DNA of 64,000 nucleotides from Prauserella muralis (GCF_003202285.1 NZ_MASW01000002.1:1488001-1552000); one strand, 5' to 3'; shown: positions 48,147 to 59,830, numbered from the stretch's first letter. Numbers and translations are program-made. The notes: generated by a model from the sequence alone, not told the origin.

Positions 48147-49439
48147 TCAGCCGGGCACGCTCCACTTCTGGTTCGCGGCACCCGTGCACGTCCAGATCTG
48201 CAACCGGGTCCCGTTGGCCGGATCGTTGCCCGCGACGTCGAGGCACTTGTCCGCCGCGACGTTGACGATGTCGCCTGCGGGGCTCACCGCCCAGTCCTGT
48301 GCGCCGGTTCCGTTGCATTCGTAGAGCTGGACCTGCGCGCCGTCGGCGGTGGACCCGCCGGTGACGTCCAGGCACTTGCCGAGCGCCTGGATGGTGCCGT
48401 CCGAGCCGATGGTCCACTGCTGGGCCGCCGTGCCGTTGCAGTCGTGGAGCTGCACGGGCGTGCCGTTGGCGCTCTCGCCGCCCGCGACGTCGACGCATTT
48501 GCCCGCCAGGCCGGTGATCTGGCCCGTGCGGGATGCGGTGTCGCTGGTCGTCACCCGGACATAGTCGACCACCAGCTGGTTCGGGAACGGAGTGCCGGCG
48601 TCCGGGTCGCCCGGCCACTCCCCGCCGACGGCGAGGTTGAGGATCAGGAAGAACGGGTGGTCGAACACCCACTGGCGGCCGCCGAGGTCGGCCGGTGTCC
48701 TGGTCTGGTAGACGTTGCCGTCCACCGACCAGCTGATGCGGCCGGGGGACCAGTCGATGGCGAAGGTGTGGAAGTCGTCGGCGAACGCGCCGCCGATCGA
48801 GTAGGCGGCGCCGATGCCGCCGGCGCCCGAGTAGCCGGGGCCGTGGATCGTTCCGTGCACTGTGGACGGTTCGTAGCCGACGTTCTCCATGATGTCGATC
48901 TCGCCGCTGTCCGGCCAGCCGACCTCACCGAAGTTGTCGCCCAGCATCCAGAACGCGGGCCACATGCCCTGGCCTCGCGGCACCTTGATGCGTGCCTCGA
49001 CGTGACCGTAGGCCTGCGCGAACCTGCCCGAGGTGTTCAGCCGCGCGGAGGTGTACTCGCAGCGGCCGTACCAGCACTGGTAGTCGCCTGGGTTCTCCTT
49101 GCGTGCCGTGATCACCAGGTGGCCCTGGCCGTCGTGGGCGGCGTTGCTGGTGGAGGTGGTGTAGTACTGCCGCTCGCGGTTGTTGCCGTTGTTGTTGCCG
49201 GTCTCGAGCACCCACTTGGCCGGATCCGGCGGCGTGCCCGCCGGCTTGTCGAACTCGTCGGCGAAGGTCGTCACGGCCGCGGCGGCCTCCGCCGCGACGG
49301 GCCGTTCCGGCGCCGGGGCGCCCGAAGCGGGAACGGTCGCCGCCACGGTGGCGCCGAGCGCGGCGAGGGCCACGGTGGCCACGGAGGCTGCTGCCCACCG
49401 GCTCCGGGATCGTCTTGGTGTCGTCGTCGTTGTCGTCAC
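48147..49439 (-). CDS. Secreted GH16 beta-glucanase with ricin-B (CBM13) domain
   Basis: 430 residues. Signal peptide (about 1-45, with TPRRSRSRWAAASVATVALAA), GH16 catalytic domain (about 60-290) with the active-site motif EIDIMENVG, in which the two Glu flank Asp, and a C-terminal ricin-B/CBM13 domain (about 300-430) with repeated QxW blocks (AAQQWTIG, GAQDWAVS, ANQKWSVP). Such enzymes attack beta-1,3- or 1,3-1,4-glucan of fungal or plant cell walls outside the cell. A DasR-type dre site lies 52 bp upstream. GTG start. Confidence 0.92.
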   Translation of the reverse strand: MTTTTTTPRRSRSRWAAASVATVALAALGATVAATVPASGAPAPERPVAAEAAAAVTTFADEFDKPAGTPPDPAKWVLETGNNNGNNRERQYYTTSTSNAAHDGQGHLVITARKENPGDYQCWYGRCEYTSARLNTSGRFAQAYGHVEARIKVPRGQGMWPAFWMLGDNFGEVGWPDSGEIDIMENVGYEPSTVHGTIHGPGYSGAGGIGAAYSIGGAFADDFHTFAIDWSPGRISWSVDGNVYQTRTPADLGGRQWVFDHPFFLILNLAVGGEWPGDPDAGTPFPNQLVVDYVRVTTSDTASRTGQITGLAGKCVDVAGGESANGTPVQLHDCNGTAAQQWTIGSDGTIQALGKCLDVTGGSTADGAQVQLYECNGTGAQDWAVSPAGDIVNVAADKCLDVAGNDPANGTRLQIWTCTGAANQKWSVPG

Positions 49440-49488
49440 GGGTCGTCACCACCGCTCGCTCGGTTTGTCGGTGCGACAACCAAGCTGC

Positions 49489-49504
49489 CATGGTCTAGAC
49501 CACA
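49489..49504. promoter_or_regulatory. DasR-type dre site upstream of GH16 gene
   Basis: CATGGTCTAGACCACA, containing the complete 12-bp palindrome TGGTCTAGACCA (49491-49502), the core of the dre element bound by the GlcNAc regulator DasR in streptomycetes. It is about 52 bp before the GH16 start. DasR control of this gene is inference from the motif; other GntR proteins could use it. Confidence 0.65.
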
Positions 49505-49538
49505 ATCGCAAGAGGCACCCGGGTGACGACACCGTGCG

Positions 49539-49593
49539 CGGGCCCAAGGGCCCCGTGGGTACCGGGTATGTACCCACGGGGCCCTTCGGCTCG
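49539..49593. repeat. Family-2 hairpin repeat, copy 4 (best-paired)
   Basis: Arms 49539-49562 and 49570-49593, 22 of 24 pairs, 7-nt loop. It lies 15 nt after the amidohydrolase stop and should terminate the SSS-amidohydrolase transcript before the GH16 promoter. Confidence 0.8.
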
Positions 49594-49607
49594 GCGGCCG
49601 GCGATTC

Positions 49608-50831
49608 TCAGGTGTGCGGCAGCTCGTCGCGGTGCACGATGCCGCCCTTCATCACCAGCGCCGGGGCGGAGGCGAGCACGCCGATGTCGGCGAGCGGGTC
49701 GCCGTCCACGACCAGCAGGTCGGCCTCGGCTCCGGGCGCCACCACGCCGATGCGGCCCTCCAGCCCGAGCAGCCGGGCGGCGGTGACCGTGGCCGAGCGC
49801 ACCACGTCGAGCGGAGGCTGGACCTGCGCGCGGATGCGGAACTCGTCGAGCTGGTGCCGGTGCATGCCACCGAGCAGGTCGGTGCCGAACACGATGTCCA
49901 CGCCGGCGCGGTGCGCGGACTCCAGCGCGCGCAGGCCGTGCTCCAGGACGTCGCCGACCTTGCGCTGCGACTCGGCGGGCAGGCCGTGCTCGGCACCTTC
50001 GGCCGCCAGCTTCTCATAGGTCACCAGCGTCGGAACCAGGAACGCGCCGCGCTCGCGGAACAGCGCGATGCTGGTGTCGTCCAGCAGGTTGCCGTGCTCG
50101 ATGCAACGCACCCCGGCCCGCAGGCCACGGTTGATCGCCCTGGCGGTGTACGCGTGACCGGTGACGTAGCGGTTGGCGGCCTCCGCCTCGGCGACCACCG
50201 CCGCGATCTCGTCGTCGGAGAACTGCGTCGCGTCCACCCGGTCGGTCGGCGAGGCCACCCCGCCCGACAGCATGATTTTCACGTGGTGGGCGCCCGTCCG
50301 CAGCTGCTCGCGGGCCGCCCGGCGCACCTCGTCCACGCCGTCGCAGACCAGCCCGAGACCGGGGCAGCAGCGATGGTCGTCCAGCACGGTCCGGCCGCGG
50401 TGCCGCAGATCGGCGTGCCCGCCCGTCTGCGACAGCGCCTTGCCGCCGAAGCGGATGCGGGGGCCGGGCAGGATGCCCTCGTCCACCGCGTCGGCCAGTC
50501 CGTAGTCGGCGCCGCCGACGTCGCGCACCGTCGTGAAGCCCCGCTGCAACATCTCGCGCAGGATCACCCCGGCGCGCGCGGCCACGTAGGTGGGCGACCA
50601 TTCCGCCTGCCCGGCCAGATCGGCGGTGACGGCGGTGACATGCACGTGCGCGTCCACGAACCCGGGCAGCACGGTCCTGCCGCGGACGTCGATCACGCGG
50701 GCACCGGAGGCGGCCACGTCCCGGCCCCCGACCTCGGCGATCCGTCCGTCGCGCACCAGCACGCGCCGGTCGGGCAGCAGCTCGCCCCGTGCGACGTCCA
50801 GCACCGTCGCGTTGTCCAGCAGGGTCGTCAC
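49608..50831 (-). CDS. Amidohydrolase-superfamily metallohydrolase
   Basis: 407 residues of amidohydrolase (imidazolonepropionase/Xaa-Pro-dipeptidase-like group). Metal motif HVH (PGFVDAHVHVTAVTAD, about 60-75), Lys in HHVKIMLSGG, GHAYT, EHGNLLDD and the distal Asp in FGTDLLGG. It hydrolyses a small amide, dipeptide or ring substrate; which is unknown. GTG at 50831 overlaps the symporter stop by 4 nt (GTGA), so it is translationally coupled and likely acts on the imported compound. Confidence 0.88.
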   Translation of the reverse strand: MTTLLDNATVLDVARGELLPDRRVLVRDGRIAEVGGRDVAASGARVIDVRGRTVLPGFVDAHVHVTAVTADLAGQAEWSPTYVAARAGVILREMLQRGFTTVRDVGGADYGLADAVDEGILPGPRIRFGGKALSQTGGHADLRHRGRTVLDDHRCCPGLGLVCDGVDEVRRAAREQLRTGAHHVKIMLSGGVASPTDRVDATQFSDDEIAAVVAEAEAANRYVTGHAYTARAINRGLRAGVRCIEHGNLLDDTSIALFRERGAFLVPTLVTYEKLAAEGAEHGLPAESQRKVGDVLEHGLRALESAHRAGVDIVFGTDLLGGMHRHQLDEFRIRAQVQPPLDVVRSATVTAARLLGLEGRIGVVAPGAEADLLVVDGDPLADIGVLASAPALVMKGGIVHRDELPHT

Positions 50832-52234
50832 GCCGGGTTCTCCTCTCGAGCCGGGCGGGGGGTGGTGAGCAGGCTGCCCGCGACGAGCGCGAGCAGCGAC
50901 ACGGGCAGCGCCACGATGACGGCGTTCCACTCGCGGGGCTGGCCGAGCACGAACTCCCAGACCACCAGGGTGGCGGTGCCGAGCACCATGCTGGCGAGCG
51001 CGCCCGCCGTGGTGACCCGCCGCCAGAACAGCACGGCCAGCACGGCGGGCGTGATCGCGACGCCGTAGATGGTGTACGAGTAGATCTGCAGCTCCAACAC
51101 GCTGGGGAAGAACTGGCCGAGCACGTACGCGAGCGCGGCCACCACCAGGACGGCGAGGCGGTGCAGTCGCAGCCGCGCCGGACCGGGCACCTCGGTCCGG
51201 CGGTGCCGGACGTAGAAGTCGTAGAGCATGTTGCCGCCGACCGAGAGCATGAACGAGGTCGCCGTGGTGACGATGAACGCCAGTGCCCCGGCCAGCAGCA
51301 GGCCGCCGATCGCGGCGGGCAGCAGGCCCTCGGAGGCCAGCGACAGCACCGCCGCGTCCGGGTCCTCCAGCCGCGGAAGCAGGATCGCCGCGGCCGAGGC
51401 CAGGATCGCGATGGGGATCATGATGACGAAGCTGCCCGCGAGGAAACCCGCCGTGGACGAGCGGGCACTGCCCTCGTCCTTGGCCGCGGTGAGCCGCTGG
51501 TAGAGGTTCTGATCGGCGAGGATCAGCAGCAACAGCGGGAGGAAGTAGCCGAGCAGCTGCGTGCCGCTGAGCCCGCCGGAGAGCGTGCGTGCCCGCTCGG
51601 GCAGCTGGGCCAGGTAGTCGCCGGGGGAGCCGATCGCCCCGATGACGAGGGGCACGCTGGCCAGCAGGGCGACCACGATCACCAGCGCCGACACGAAGTC
51701 GGTCCACGCCACGCTGAACATGCCGCCGGAGACGGCGAGGAAGGTCACCACGAGCGCGACCAGCGCGGTGGCCTGGCCGGTGGACAGCGGCGTCACCAGG
51801 CTGACGATGTAGCCGCCGCCGAGGAACTGGTACGCGGTGATCCCGATGTAGGCCAGCAGGATCACCACCGCGCCCACCATGCGCACGCCGAGGCCGAAGC
51901 GGACCTCCAGCAGGTCCGGGATGGTGTAGCGCGACAGCGCCCGCAGCTTCGCGGCGGCGAAGTAGAGCACCACGATGCCCACCGGCGTTCCGGCGAAGAA
52001 GAACAGCGACGCCAGCGGGCCGTAGGTGTAGGCGAAGTTGGCCCCGCCGACGATCGTTCCGGAGCCGACCCAGGTGGCCAGCAGGGTGCCGATCAGCACG
52101 ACGCGGGGCAGCCTGCGGCCGGCGAACAGGAAGTCGTCGCCGGTGCGCAGTCTGCTCCGGCGGGAGAAGTACGCGCCGATGCCGAGCATCAGCACCAGGT
52201 AGCCGATCAGGATCACGACATGGACCGTCTGCAT
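50828..52234 (-). CDS. Sodium:solute symporter (SSS family)
   Basis: 468 residues with about 13 transmembrane helices starting VHVVILIGYLVLMLGIGAYFSRRSR. SSS-family features include FLFAGRRLPRVVLIGTLLATWVGSGTIVGGANFAYTYG and SGGMFSVAWTDFVSALVIV, plus GQATALVALVVTFLAVSGG. Members carry proline, pantothenate, acetate or peptides with sodium. ATG 52234 chosen for the signal-anchor first helix. It leads the two-gene operon with the amidohydrolase, divergent from the RpiR gene. Confidence 0.9.
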   Translation of the reverse strand: MQTVHVVILIGYLVLMLGIGAYFSRRSRLRTGDDFLFAGRRLPRVVLIGTLLATWVGSGTIVGGANFAYTYGPLASLFFFAGTPVGIVVLYFAAAKLRALSRYTIPDLLEVRFGLGVRMVGAVVILLAYIGITAYQFLGGGYIVSLVTPLSTGQATALVALVVTFLAVSGGMFSVAWTDFVSALVIVVALLASVPLVIGAIGSPGDYLAQLPERARTLSGGLSGTQLLGYFLPLLLLILADQNLYQRLTAAKDEGSARSSTAGFLAGSFVIMIPIAILASAAAILLPRLEDPDAAVLSLASEGLLPAAIGGLLLAGALAFIVTTATSFMLSVGGNMLYDFYVRHRRTEVPGPARLRLHRLAVLVVAALAYVLGQFFPSVLELQIYSYTIYGVAITPAVLAVLFWRRVTTAGALASMVLGTATLVVWEFVLGQPREWNAVIVALPVSLLALVAGSLLTTPRPAREENPA

Positions 52235-52336
52235 GCGCCGCCTCCTCGTCGGCTCGCAATACTTACAGCATGATCCGAGCAATGCAATGGCTGTTGCGCG
52301 GCTAGGCTGGCAGGCGCCGTACGGGGAGAGCGGAGT

Positions 52337-53209
52337 GTGAGGGGCATGGCGACGGACGGTGCGGACGCCACCGTGCAGGAGTGGGTGTCGGCGCGCGCGG
52401 CCGACGCCACGCTCGGGCCCGCGGCCAGCCGCGTGGTCGACATCCTGGCCACGCAGCCTCGCCTGGCCTCCTACGCCTCCACCGCCGAACTCGCCGAGCG
52501 CGCGTCGGTCAACGTGGCGACGGTGGTGCGCACCGCACGGGCCCTGGGTTTCGAGGGCTGGCCGCACCTGCGCCTGGAACTGCGCAACCGGTACCTCACC
52601 TCGCTCTCGGCCAGGCAACTGCTCGCCGAGGAGGCCGGCGACCTCCCGCTCGCGGCGATCCGGCGGGACCTGGAGAACCTGGAGACGCTGGCGCACACGG
52701 TGGACACCGGCGCGATCCGGGCCGTGGCCCGCGCGATCGACCGGGCCCGGCGCACGGTGGTCCTCGGATCGGGCACCTTCGCCGCGCCCGGTGTGCAACT
52801 CGCCCACGGCAGCACGTCGATGGGCAGGGATGTGCTGATGGAGCGCCATTTCGGGACGCATCTGGCCAACACGGTCGCGCGGCTCGGCGAGGACGACTGC
52901 CTCGTCGCGGTGAACCTCTGGTGGTTGCCGACGCAGGTGCTGGAGGCCGTGCGCATCGCCCACGAGGCGGGCACGACCACCTGTGTGGTCACCGACCTGC
53001 GGACCTCGCCCCTGGTGGCGGTCGCCGACCACGTCGTGGTGGTGCCGAGCGAAGGCGTCAGCTCCTTCCCCTCGGTGACCGCGGCGATGGCCGTGGTGCA
53101 CGGCATCCTCGCCGAACTCGCCCAGCTGGGCGGCGACGCCACGCGCCGGGCGATGGAACGCACGGAAACGACGTGGAGCCGGATGGGCCTGTTCGGAGAG
53201 TCGCGCTGA
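52337..53209 (+). CDS. RpiR/MurR-family transcriptional regulator
   Basis: About 290 residues: HTH_6 DNA-binding domain (about 15-85, YASTAELAERASVNVATVVRTARALGFEGW) and a C-terminal SIS domain (about 125-265) that usually senses phosphosugars, with VLGSGTFAAPGVQLAHG and VVTDLRTSPLVAVADHVVVVPSEG. Divergent from the SSS symporter by about 100 bp, so it probably controls import of that solute. GTG 52337 or ATG 52346 starts it. Confidence 0.88.
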   Translation: MRGMATDGADATVQEWVSARAADATLGPAASRVVDILATQPRLASYASTAELAERASVNVATVVRTARALGFEGWPHLRLELRNRYLTSLSARQLLAEEAGDLPLAAIRRDLENLETLAHTVDTGAIRAVARAIDRARRTVVLGSGTFAAPGVQLAHGSTSMGRDVLMERHFGTHLANTVARLGEDDCLVAVNLWWLPTQVLEAVRIAHEAGTTTCVVTDLRTSPLVAVADHVVVVPSEGVSSFPSVTAAMAVVHGILAELAQLGGDATRRAMERTETTWSRMGLFGESR

Positions 53210-53224
53210 CCAGGCCCGTCCGGG

Positions 53225-54889
<1,665 letters not shown>

Positions 54890-55281
54890 AGCTCGGGCTC
54901 CGTTGCACGGTGGTCACAAGGGGGAGTCGACCGTACCGCGCGGCGGGAGACGGGTGAGCGAGGCCTGACCGGGGGGCGACGCAGATCACGCCCGCGTTTC
55001 CGGGCCCGGACATGCGGAAGGCCGGGCCCACCCCGACGGACCCGACCTTCCGGGGAAAGCGACCGGCGCCCGAGGCACCTGCCGCCAAGCCTCACGTCAG
55101 TTGGACGCCCGGGCGGCGGCGAGGTTGCCCGGACACGCGCCTCGGCCGCGGTGCCGCCGGTGCGCCGGGCGACGCCTCCGGCCGGGGCCCGCGGTCGTGA
55201 ACATGGCTAAGACCGTCTCCTGATCGCCGTCAGAAGTCAACGCGTCTGTCCGAGTGTAGGTGAATGACTACCGGGCGTGAC
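54890..55281. other. Intergenic region between fumA and sigB
   Basis: 392 bp without a convincing gene. A hairpin is present at 55015-55052. A 62-codon plus-strand frame (55012-55200) has no ribosome site and overlaps the hairpin, so I do not call it. The segment must hold the fumA promoter and the end of the sigB transcript. Confidence 0.5.
55015..55052. terminator. Hairpin between sigB and fumA
   Basis: 15-nt arms (55015-55029 and 55038-55052), 13 Watson-Crick pairs with two G-U-compatible positions and an 8-nt loop. It could end the sigB transcript or lie in the fumA leader. Confidence 0.55.
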
Positions 55282-56319
55282 TCAGCTGGCGTAGGCGCGC
55301 AGCCGGTCGGCCCGCTCGCCCTGCCGCAGCTTGGCCATGACCTCGCGCTCGATCTGGCGGACCCGCTCACGGGAGAGGCCGAAGTGCCTGCCGATCTGGT
55401 CCAGCGTGCGCGGCTGCCCGTCGTCCAGCCCGTAGCGCAGGCGGATGACGTGCTGCTCCCGGTCGTCGAGCGTGCCGAGCACCCGGCGCAGGTCGTCCTG
55501 CAGCAGCCCGGAGATGACGGCGCTCTCGGCGTCGGTGGCCTCGGAGTCCTCGATGAAGTCGCCCAGGGGGGCGTCCTCCTCGGTGCCGACCGGCATGTCG
55601 AGGCTCACCGGGTCGCGGGCGTGGTCGAGCAGGCTCGCCACCTTGTCCTCGGCGATGCCGGACTCGGCGGCCAGCTCCTCGTTGGTGGCCTCGCGGCCGA
55701 GCTGCTGGTGCAGGTCGCGCTTGATCCTGGCCAGCTTGTTGACCTGCTCCACCAGGTGCACCGGCAGCCGGATGGTGCGGCCCTGGTCGGCCATCCCCCG
55801 GGTGATGGCCTGCCGGATCCACCAGGTGGCGTAGGTGGAGAACTTGAAGCCCTTGGAGTAGTCGAACTTCTCCACGGCGCGGATTAGGCCCAGGTTGCCT
55901 TCCTGGATGAGGTCCAGCAGCGGCATCCCCCGTCCGGTGTAACGCTTGGCCAGCGACACCACGAGACGCAGGTTGGCCTGCAGCAGGTGGTTCTTGGCCC
56001 GGTGCCCGTCGCGGACCAGCGCGGACAGCTCCGCACGCCGCTCGGCGGAGAGGTCCTCGGCGGTCTCCAGCATGTGCTGCGCGAAGACCCCGGCCTCGAT
56101 CCGCTTGGCGAGGTCCACCTCCTGCTCGGCGGTCAGCAGGGCGGTCTTGCCGATGCCGTTGAGGTAGACGCGAACGAGGTCGGCGGACGGGCCCTGCGCG
56201 TCGAGATCCGGCTCCTCGCCTGCGGGCGCCGGAACCACGATCTCGTCGTCGGCCGCGGCCATCGGGATGCCACGCTCGCGGATCCCGCGGGCCTCGCGTT
56301 CGAGAGTCTGGACGGACAT
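55282..56319 (-). CDS. sigB: RNA polymerase sigma factor SigB (HrdB-family)
   Basis: 345-residue group 1/2 sigma-70. Region 1.2 [31 protein letters not shown], region 2 with [57 protein letters not shown], region 3 and the region 4 [22 protein letters not shown]. It lacks the long region 1.1 extension of the principal SigA, and length matches SigB. Likely an alternative principal-like factor used in stress or stationary phase. ATG after GGGGAGGCAGA; 259-bp upstream region. Confidence 0.88.
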   Translation of the reverse strand: MSVQTLEREARGIRERGIPMAAADDEIVVPAPAGEEPDLDAQGPSADLVRVYLNGIGKTALLTAEQEVDLAKRIEAGVFAQHMLETAEDLSAERRAELSALVRDGHRAKNHLLQANLRLVVSLAKRYTGRGMPLLDLIQEGNLGLIRAVEKFDYSKGFKFSTYATWWIRQAITRGMADQGRTIRLPVHLVEQVNKLARIKRDLHQQLGREATNEELAAESGIAEDKVASLLDHARDPVSLDMPVGTEEDAPLGDFIEDSEATDAESAVISGLLQDDLRRVLGTLDDREQHVIRLRYGLDDGQPRTLDQIGRHFGLSRERVRQIEREVMAKLRQGERADRLRAYAS

Positions 56320-56578
56320 TCTGCCTCCCCGGTCAACGGGCTGACGTGTTGTGTGGTGCTCACGCCTGCGTTGCGCGCCGCGTGGCGAGCCTGTGGAACC
56401 CTCCGCGCGACACCAGCTAGCTGGCTGGACACCCCGATCAACGTCGGGATGCGCGAAATCGTTCCCGGCTCGTCGCGTGTGTTGAGCGACTCACCCGAGC
56501 TCCCTGTCTCGAGCAAACCCGAGGTTGTCCTGAGAACGGTGTGCCGCGTGTGAAGAGAGGGATTTCCGGTTGCCTGGT
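56320..56578. other. Upstream region of sigB
   Basis: 259 bp between the sigB start and the dtd stop. No gene seen. It is comparatively AT-richer near 56440-56580 and must contain the sigB promoter. I cannot assign -35/-10 elements with confidence. Confidence 0.45.
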
Positions 56579-57004
56579 CTAAACCTCGACGAGAACCGTG
56601 AACGGTCCGTCGTTGACGCTGTGCACGGCCATCATCGCCCCGAACCGCCCGGTGCTGACCGTGGCACCCCGGGCGCGCAGCGCCTCCACGACGGCGTTCA
56701 CGAGCCGCTCCGCGGCCTCCGGTCGCGCCGCCGCCGTCCACGATGGACGACGGCCCTTGCGCGTGTCGCCGTAGAGCGTGAACTGGCTGACGACGAGCAA
56801 CGGCGCATGCGCGCTCGCGCATGACTCCTCGTCGCGGAGAATGCGCAGCTCGTGCAGTTTGCGGGCCATCGTGGCGGCCGTGTCCGGTGTGTCGTCCGTG
56901 TGAACTCCGAGCAGCACCAGCAGACCCGGTTCCTCGATGGCGCCGACCACCTCGCCGTCGACGGTGACGCTGGCCTGGCTCACCCGCGCGGCGACCGCCC
57001 TCAC
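56579..57004 (-). CDS. dtd: D-aminoacyl-tRNA deacylase (Dtd)
   Basis: 141 residues, normal for Dtd, removing D-amino acids mischarged on t[23 protein letters not shown] start, [22 protein letters not shown] (catalytic SQFTLYGD) and the C-terminal [19 protein letters not shown] carrying the Gly-cis-Pro-type motif region (NDGPFT). GTG start overlaps the methyltransferase stop (GTGA, 57001-57004), so translation is coupled. Confidence 0.92.
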   Translation of the reverse strand: MRAVAARVSQASVTVDGEVVGAIEEPGLLVLLGVHTDDTPDTAATMARKLHELRILRDEESCASAHAPLLVVSQFTLYGDTRKGRRPSWTAAARPEAAERLVNAVVEALRARGATVSTGRFGAMMAVHSVNDGPFTVLVEV

Positions 57005-58494
57005 CGGCCCACCGCCTCGAGCATCCCGTGCCGGACCAGCTCCGTGACCACCGGCAGGGCCGCCTCGGCCAGCGCGTCCGTGTCCTGGCCGTGCGCCAGC
57101 GCCAGCAGTTCCAGCAGGTCGGACAGGGGCAGGGCCCCCCGGCAGCCGGCGAGCAGTGCCTCGGCCAGCTCGTCCAGCTCGTGCTGCCAGCCGGGCCCGT
57201 CGGTGCGGTGCAGCCTGCGCACCACGGTGGACCATCCGTCGTCACCCGGCTCGTCGATGCGCTCGAGCACCACGCTGTCCGGCACCCGGAACACCGTGCC
57301 GAGCAGGTCGCGGCCGTGCTCGCGCAGCCAGTCCACGCGGTCGAGCCAGGCCGCGGCCTCGGCGCCGAGCGGGTCGTCGTAGGCCTGCCGCAGGTCCTCG
57401 CAGACGATCGCCGGCGTGCCGTCGGTACGGCGCAGCGTGACGAACCCGAAGCCGACGCCCTCGACCTCGTGCGCGGCGAACCAGTCCAGCCACGCGGCGG
57501 CCTTGGCCCTGCCCTCGGCGGAACGCGGGTCGATGCCGGCGTCGCGCAGCCAGGTGCCCACGTAGAGTGCCGGTTCGGCGACATCACGCTGCACGAACCA
57601 GGCGTCGGTGCCGGGCGGCAGCCAGCGCCTCACCCGGTCGGACCAGTCGTCGTTCTTCGTGTGCAGCCACGATGCGAGCACGTGCCCGACGCCGCCGTGG
57701 TTCAGGAACCCGGGCAGCTGCCGCACGACGAGCGCGCTCGCGTCGTCCCCGGCCAGGCCCGAGTCGCGGTACACGTAGTCCACCCGCGGCGGCCCCACCA
57801 CGAACGGCGGGTTGCACACGATCTGGTCGAAGCGCCTGCGGGCCACCGGCGCGAACCAGTCGCCGCGCAGCAGCTCCACGTCGACCTCGTTCAGCCGGAA
57901 CGTCGCCTCGGCCAGTGCCAGCGCGCGGGGCGAGACGTCGGTGGCGGTGATCCGCTCGGCGTGCCTGCTCGCATGCAGGGCCTGCACGCCGTTGCCCGTG
58001 CCGACGTCGAGCAGCGAGCCCACCGGCCGCCTGCTCGTGGCCCGGATCAGGCTGAGCGAGGCGTGCCCCACGCCCAGCACATGGTCCCCGGGAACCGGCC
58101 TGCCCAGCTGGTCGGAGTCCAGGTCCGACACCACCCACCAGGAGCCCGTCTCGTCGCCGTGCGGGCGGATGTCGAGCCCGGCCCGCAGCCGCTGCCCTTC
58201 GGCACGCAGCACCCCGGCGGCCACGGCGTCCTCCACCGGGAGCGGTCCCAGTGCGGCGCGCACCCGCTCGGCGGGCTCCGCCTCGCCGAGCAGGAACAGC
58301 CGGATGAACACGCCCAGCTCGCCCGCGTCGAGACTGGCCCGGTGGGCGGGCACCGGCTCGCCGCGGCCGAGCGCGGCGTGCGCGGCGCCCCCGAGCGCGT
58401 CGAGCACGCCGTCGGCGTCGTAGCGGGCCTGGCCGAACGCCGCGCGCAGCCGGGCGCAGACGTCGGCGGACAGCGGGGGAGGTGCACCGTTCAC
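57001..58494 (-). CDS. Class I SAM-dependent methyltransferase (NPPF-type)
   Basis: 497 residues. Central Rossmann methyltransferase with [42 protein letters not shown] and the base-methylating motif [12 protein letters not shown], as in RNA/DNA N-methyltransferases (PrmC, RlmG relatives). N-terminal (about 1-140) and C-terminal (about 320-497) extensions of unknown function are typical of an actinobacterial family linked with dtd. Target unknown, probably RNA or translation machinery given the coupled dtd. Stop overlaps dtd start by 4 nt. Confidence 0.83.
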   Translation of the reverse strand: MNGAPPPLSADVCARLRAAFGQARYDADGVLDALGGAAHAALGRGEPVPAHRASLDAGELGVFIRLFLLGEAEPAERVRAALGPLPVEDAVAAGVLRAEGQRLRAGLDIRPHGDETGSWWVVSDLDSDQLGRPVPGDHVLGVGHASLSLIRATSRRPVGSLLDVGTGNGVQALHASRHAERITATDVSPRALALAEATFRLNEVDVELLRGDWFAPVARRRFDQIVCNPPFVVGPPRVDYVYRDSGLAGDDASALVVRQLPGFLNHGGVGHVLASWLHTKNDDWSDRVRRWLPPGTDAWFVQRDVAEPALYVGTWLRDAGIDPRSAEGRAKAAAWLDWFAAHEVEGVGFGFVTLRRTDGTPAIVCEDLRQAYDDPLGAEAAAWLDRVDWLREHGRDLLGTVFRVPDSVVLERIDEPGDDGWSTVVRRLHRTDGPGWQHELDELAEALLAGCRGALPLSDLLELLALAHGQDTDALAEAALPVVTELVRHGMLEAVGR

Positions 58495-58545
58495 AGTGCG
58501 TCATGATCCCACGCGGCGTGCTGTGGCCTGTGGTCAGATACGGGG

Positions 58546-59805
58546 ATGAGCACGGTACTGAGCGGCCTCGACGCCCGGCTGCCCGACCTGGAGCGGCTCT
58601 ACGTGGACCTGCACCGGCATCCGGAGCTGGGCTTCGCGGAGACCCGGACGGCTGCCGAGCTGGCGCGCAGGCTCACCGCCGACGGCTACGAGGTCCACAC
58701 CGGCATCGGCGGCACCGGGGTGCTCGGTGTCCTGCGCACCGGGCCGGGCCCCACGGTGCTGCTGCGCGCCGACATCGACGCGCTGCCCGTGCGGGAGCGC
58801 ACCGGGCTCGCCTACGCCAGCACGGCCACGGCCGTGGACCAGGACGGGCGCGAGGTGCCGGTGATGCACGCGTGCGGGCACGACATGCACGCCACCTGGC
58901 TGTCCGGGGCGGCCGCGCAGCTCGCCGCGCACCGCGGGGAGTGGTCGGGCACGCTGCTCGCGGTGTTCCAGCCCGCTGAGGAAGCGGGCGGCGGCGCGCG
59001 GGCGATGGTCGCCGACGGCCTGTTCGACCGGGCCGGCCCGCCGGACGTGGCGTTCGGCCAGCACGTGACCCCGGGCCCCGCGGGGTGGGTGCTCACCCGG
59101 CCGGGCGCGCTCATGGCGGCGACCGACGCGCTGCGGGTGACACTGCACGGCCGGGGCGGGCACGGATCGCGTCCGGAGACGACCGTCGATCCCGTGGTGC
59201 TGGCGGCGTCGGTGGTGCTCAAGCTGCAGACGATCGTGTCGCGGGAGATCGCGGCCACCGAGGCCGCCGTGGTCACCGTCGGCTCGCTGCACGCGGGCAC
59301 CGCGCACAACATCATCGCCGACGAGGCCGTGCTGGAGGTCAACGTCCGCAGCTTCGACGGGGGCGTGCGCAGGCGGGTGCTGGCGGCGATCGAGCGCATC
59401 GTGCACGCCGAGGCACAGGCCGCCGGTGCGCCCCGGCCGCCGGAGATGACCGAGCTGGCGACGTTTCCCGTGCTGACCAACGACGAGGCGGCCACGGCCC
59501 GGCTCACCGAGGTCTTCACCGGGCACTTCCCGGAAGGGCGGGTGTGGGAGGCGCCGCAGGTCACCGGGAGCGAGGACTTCGGCGAGCTGGCGGCCGCCGC
59601 CGGGGTGCCGTCGGTGTTCTGGCTGGTCGGCGGCCTTGACGAGCGCACGGTGCTGGAGGCGATCGCCGCGGGCCGGTTCGAGACCGACATCCCGTCCAAC
59701 CACTCGCCGCTGTTCGCGCCGGTGCTGCACCCCACGCTGCGCACCGGTGTGGAGGCGCTCGTCGTGGCCGCCATGGACTGGTTCGGCTCCCCGGCTGTCG
59801 CGTGA
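58546..59805 (+). CDS. M20-family amidohydrolase (N-acyl amino acid amidohydrolase)
   Basis: 419-residue M20D peptidase-family hydrolase. Metal site residues lie in VMHACGHDMHATWL, PAEEAGGGARAMV and QHVTPGP; dimerisation (lid) domain about 190-300 with LHAGTAHNIIADEAVLEVNVRS; the last metal His in the C-terminal NHSPLFAPVL. Such enzymes remove acetyl or other acyl groups from amino acids or hippurate-like amides. Substrate unknown. Start at ATG 58546. Confidence 0.9.
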   Translation: MSTVLSGLDARLPDLERLYVDLHRHPELGFAETRTAAELARRLTADGYEVHTGIGGTGVLGVLRTGPGPTVLLRADIDALPVRERTGLAYASTATAVDQDGREVPVMHACGHDMHATWLSGAAAQLAAHRGEWSGTLLAVFQPAEEAGGGARAMVADGLFDRAGPPDVAFGQHVTPGPAGWVLTRPGALMAATDALRVTLHGRGGHGSRPETTVDPVVLAASVVLKLQTIVSREIAATEAAVVTVGSLHAGTAHNIIADEAVLEVNVRSFDGGVRRRVLAAIERIVHAEAQAAGAPRPPEMTELATFPVLTNDEAATARLTEVFTGHFPEGRVWEAPQVTGSEDFGELAAAAGVPSVFWLVGGLDERTVLEAIAAGRFETDIPSNHSPLFAPVLHPTLRTGVEALVVAAMDWFGSPAVA

Positions 59806-59830
59806 GCGGTGTGGGTGGGAGCATGGAGGG

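Noticed and set aside
55012-55200. 62-codon plus-strand frame between fumA and sigB
   Set aside because: No ribosome-binding site, overlaps a hairpin, Pro/Arg/Gly-rich composition; not supported as a gene.
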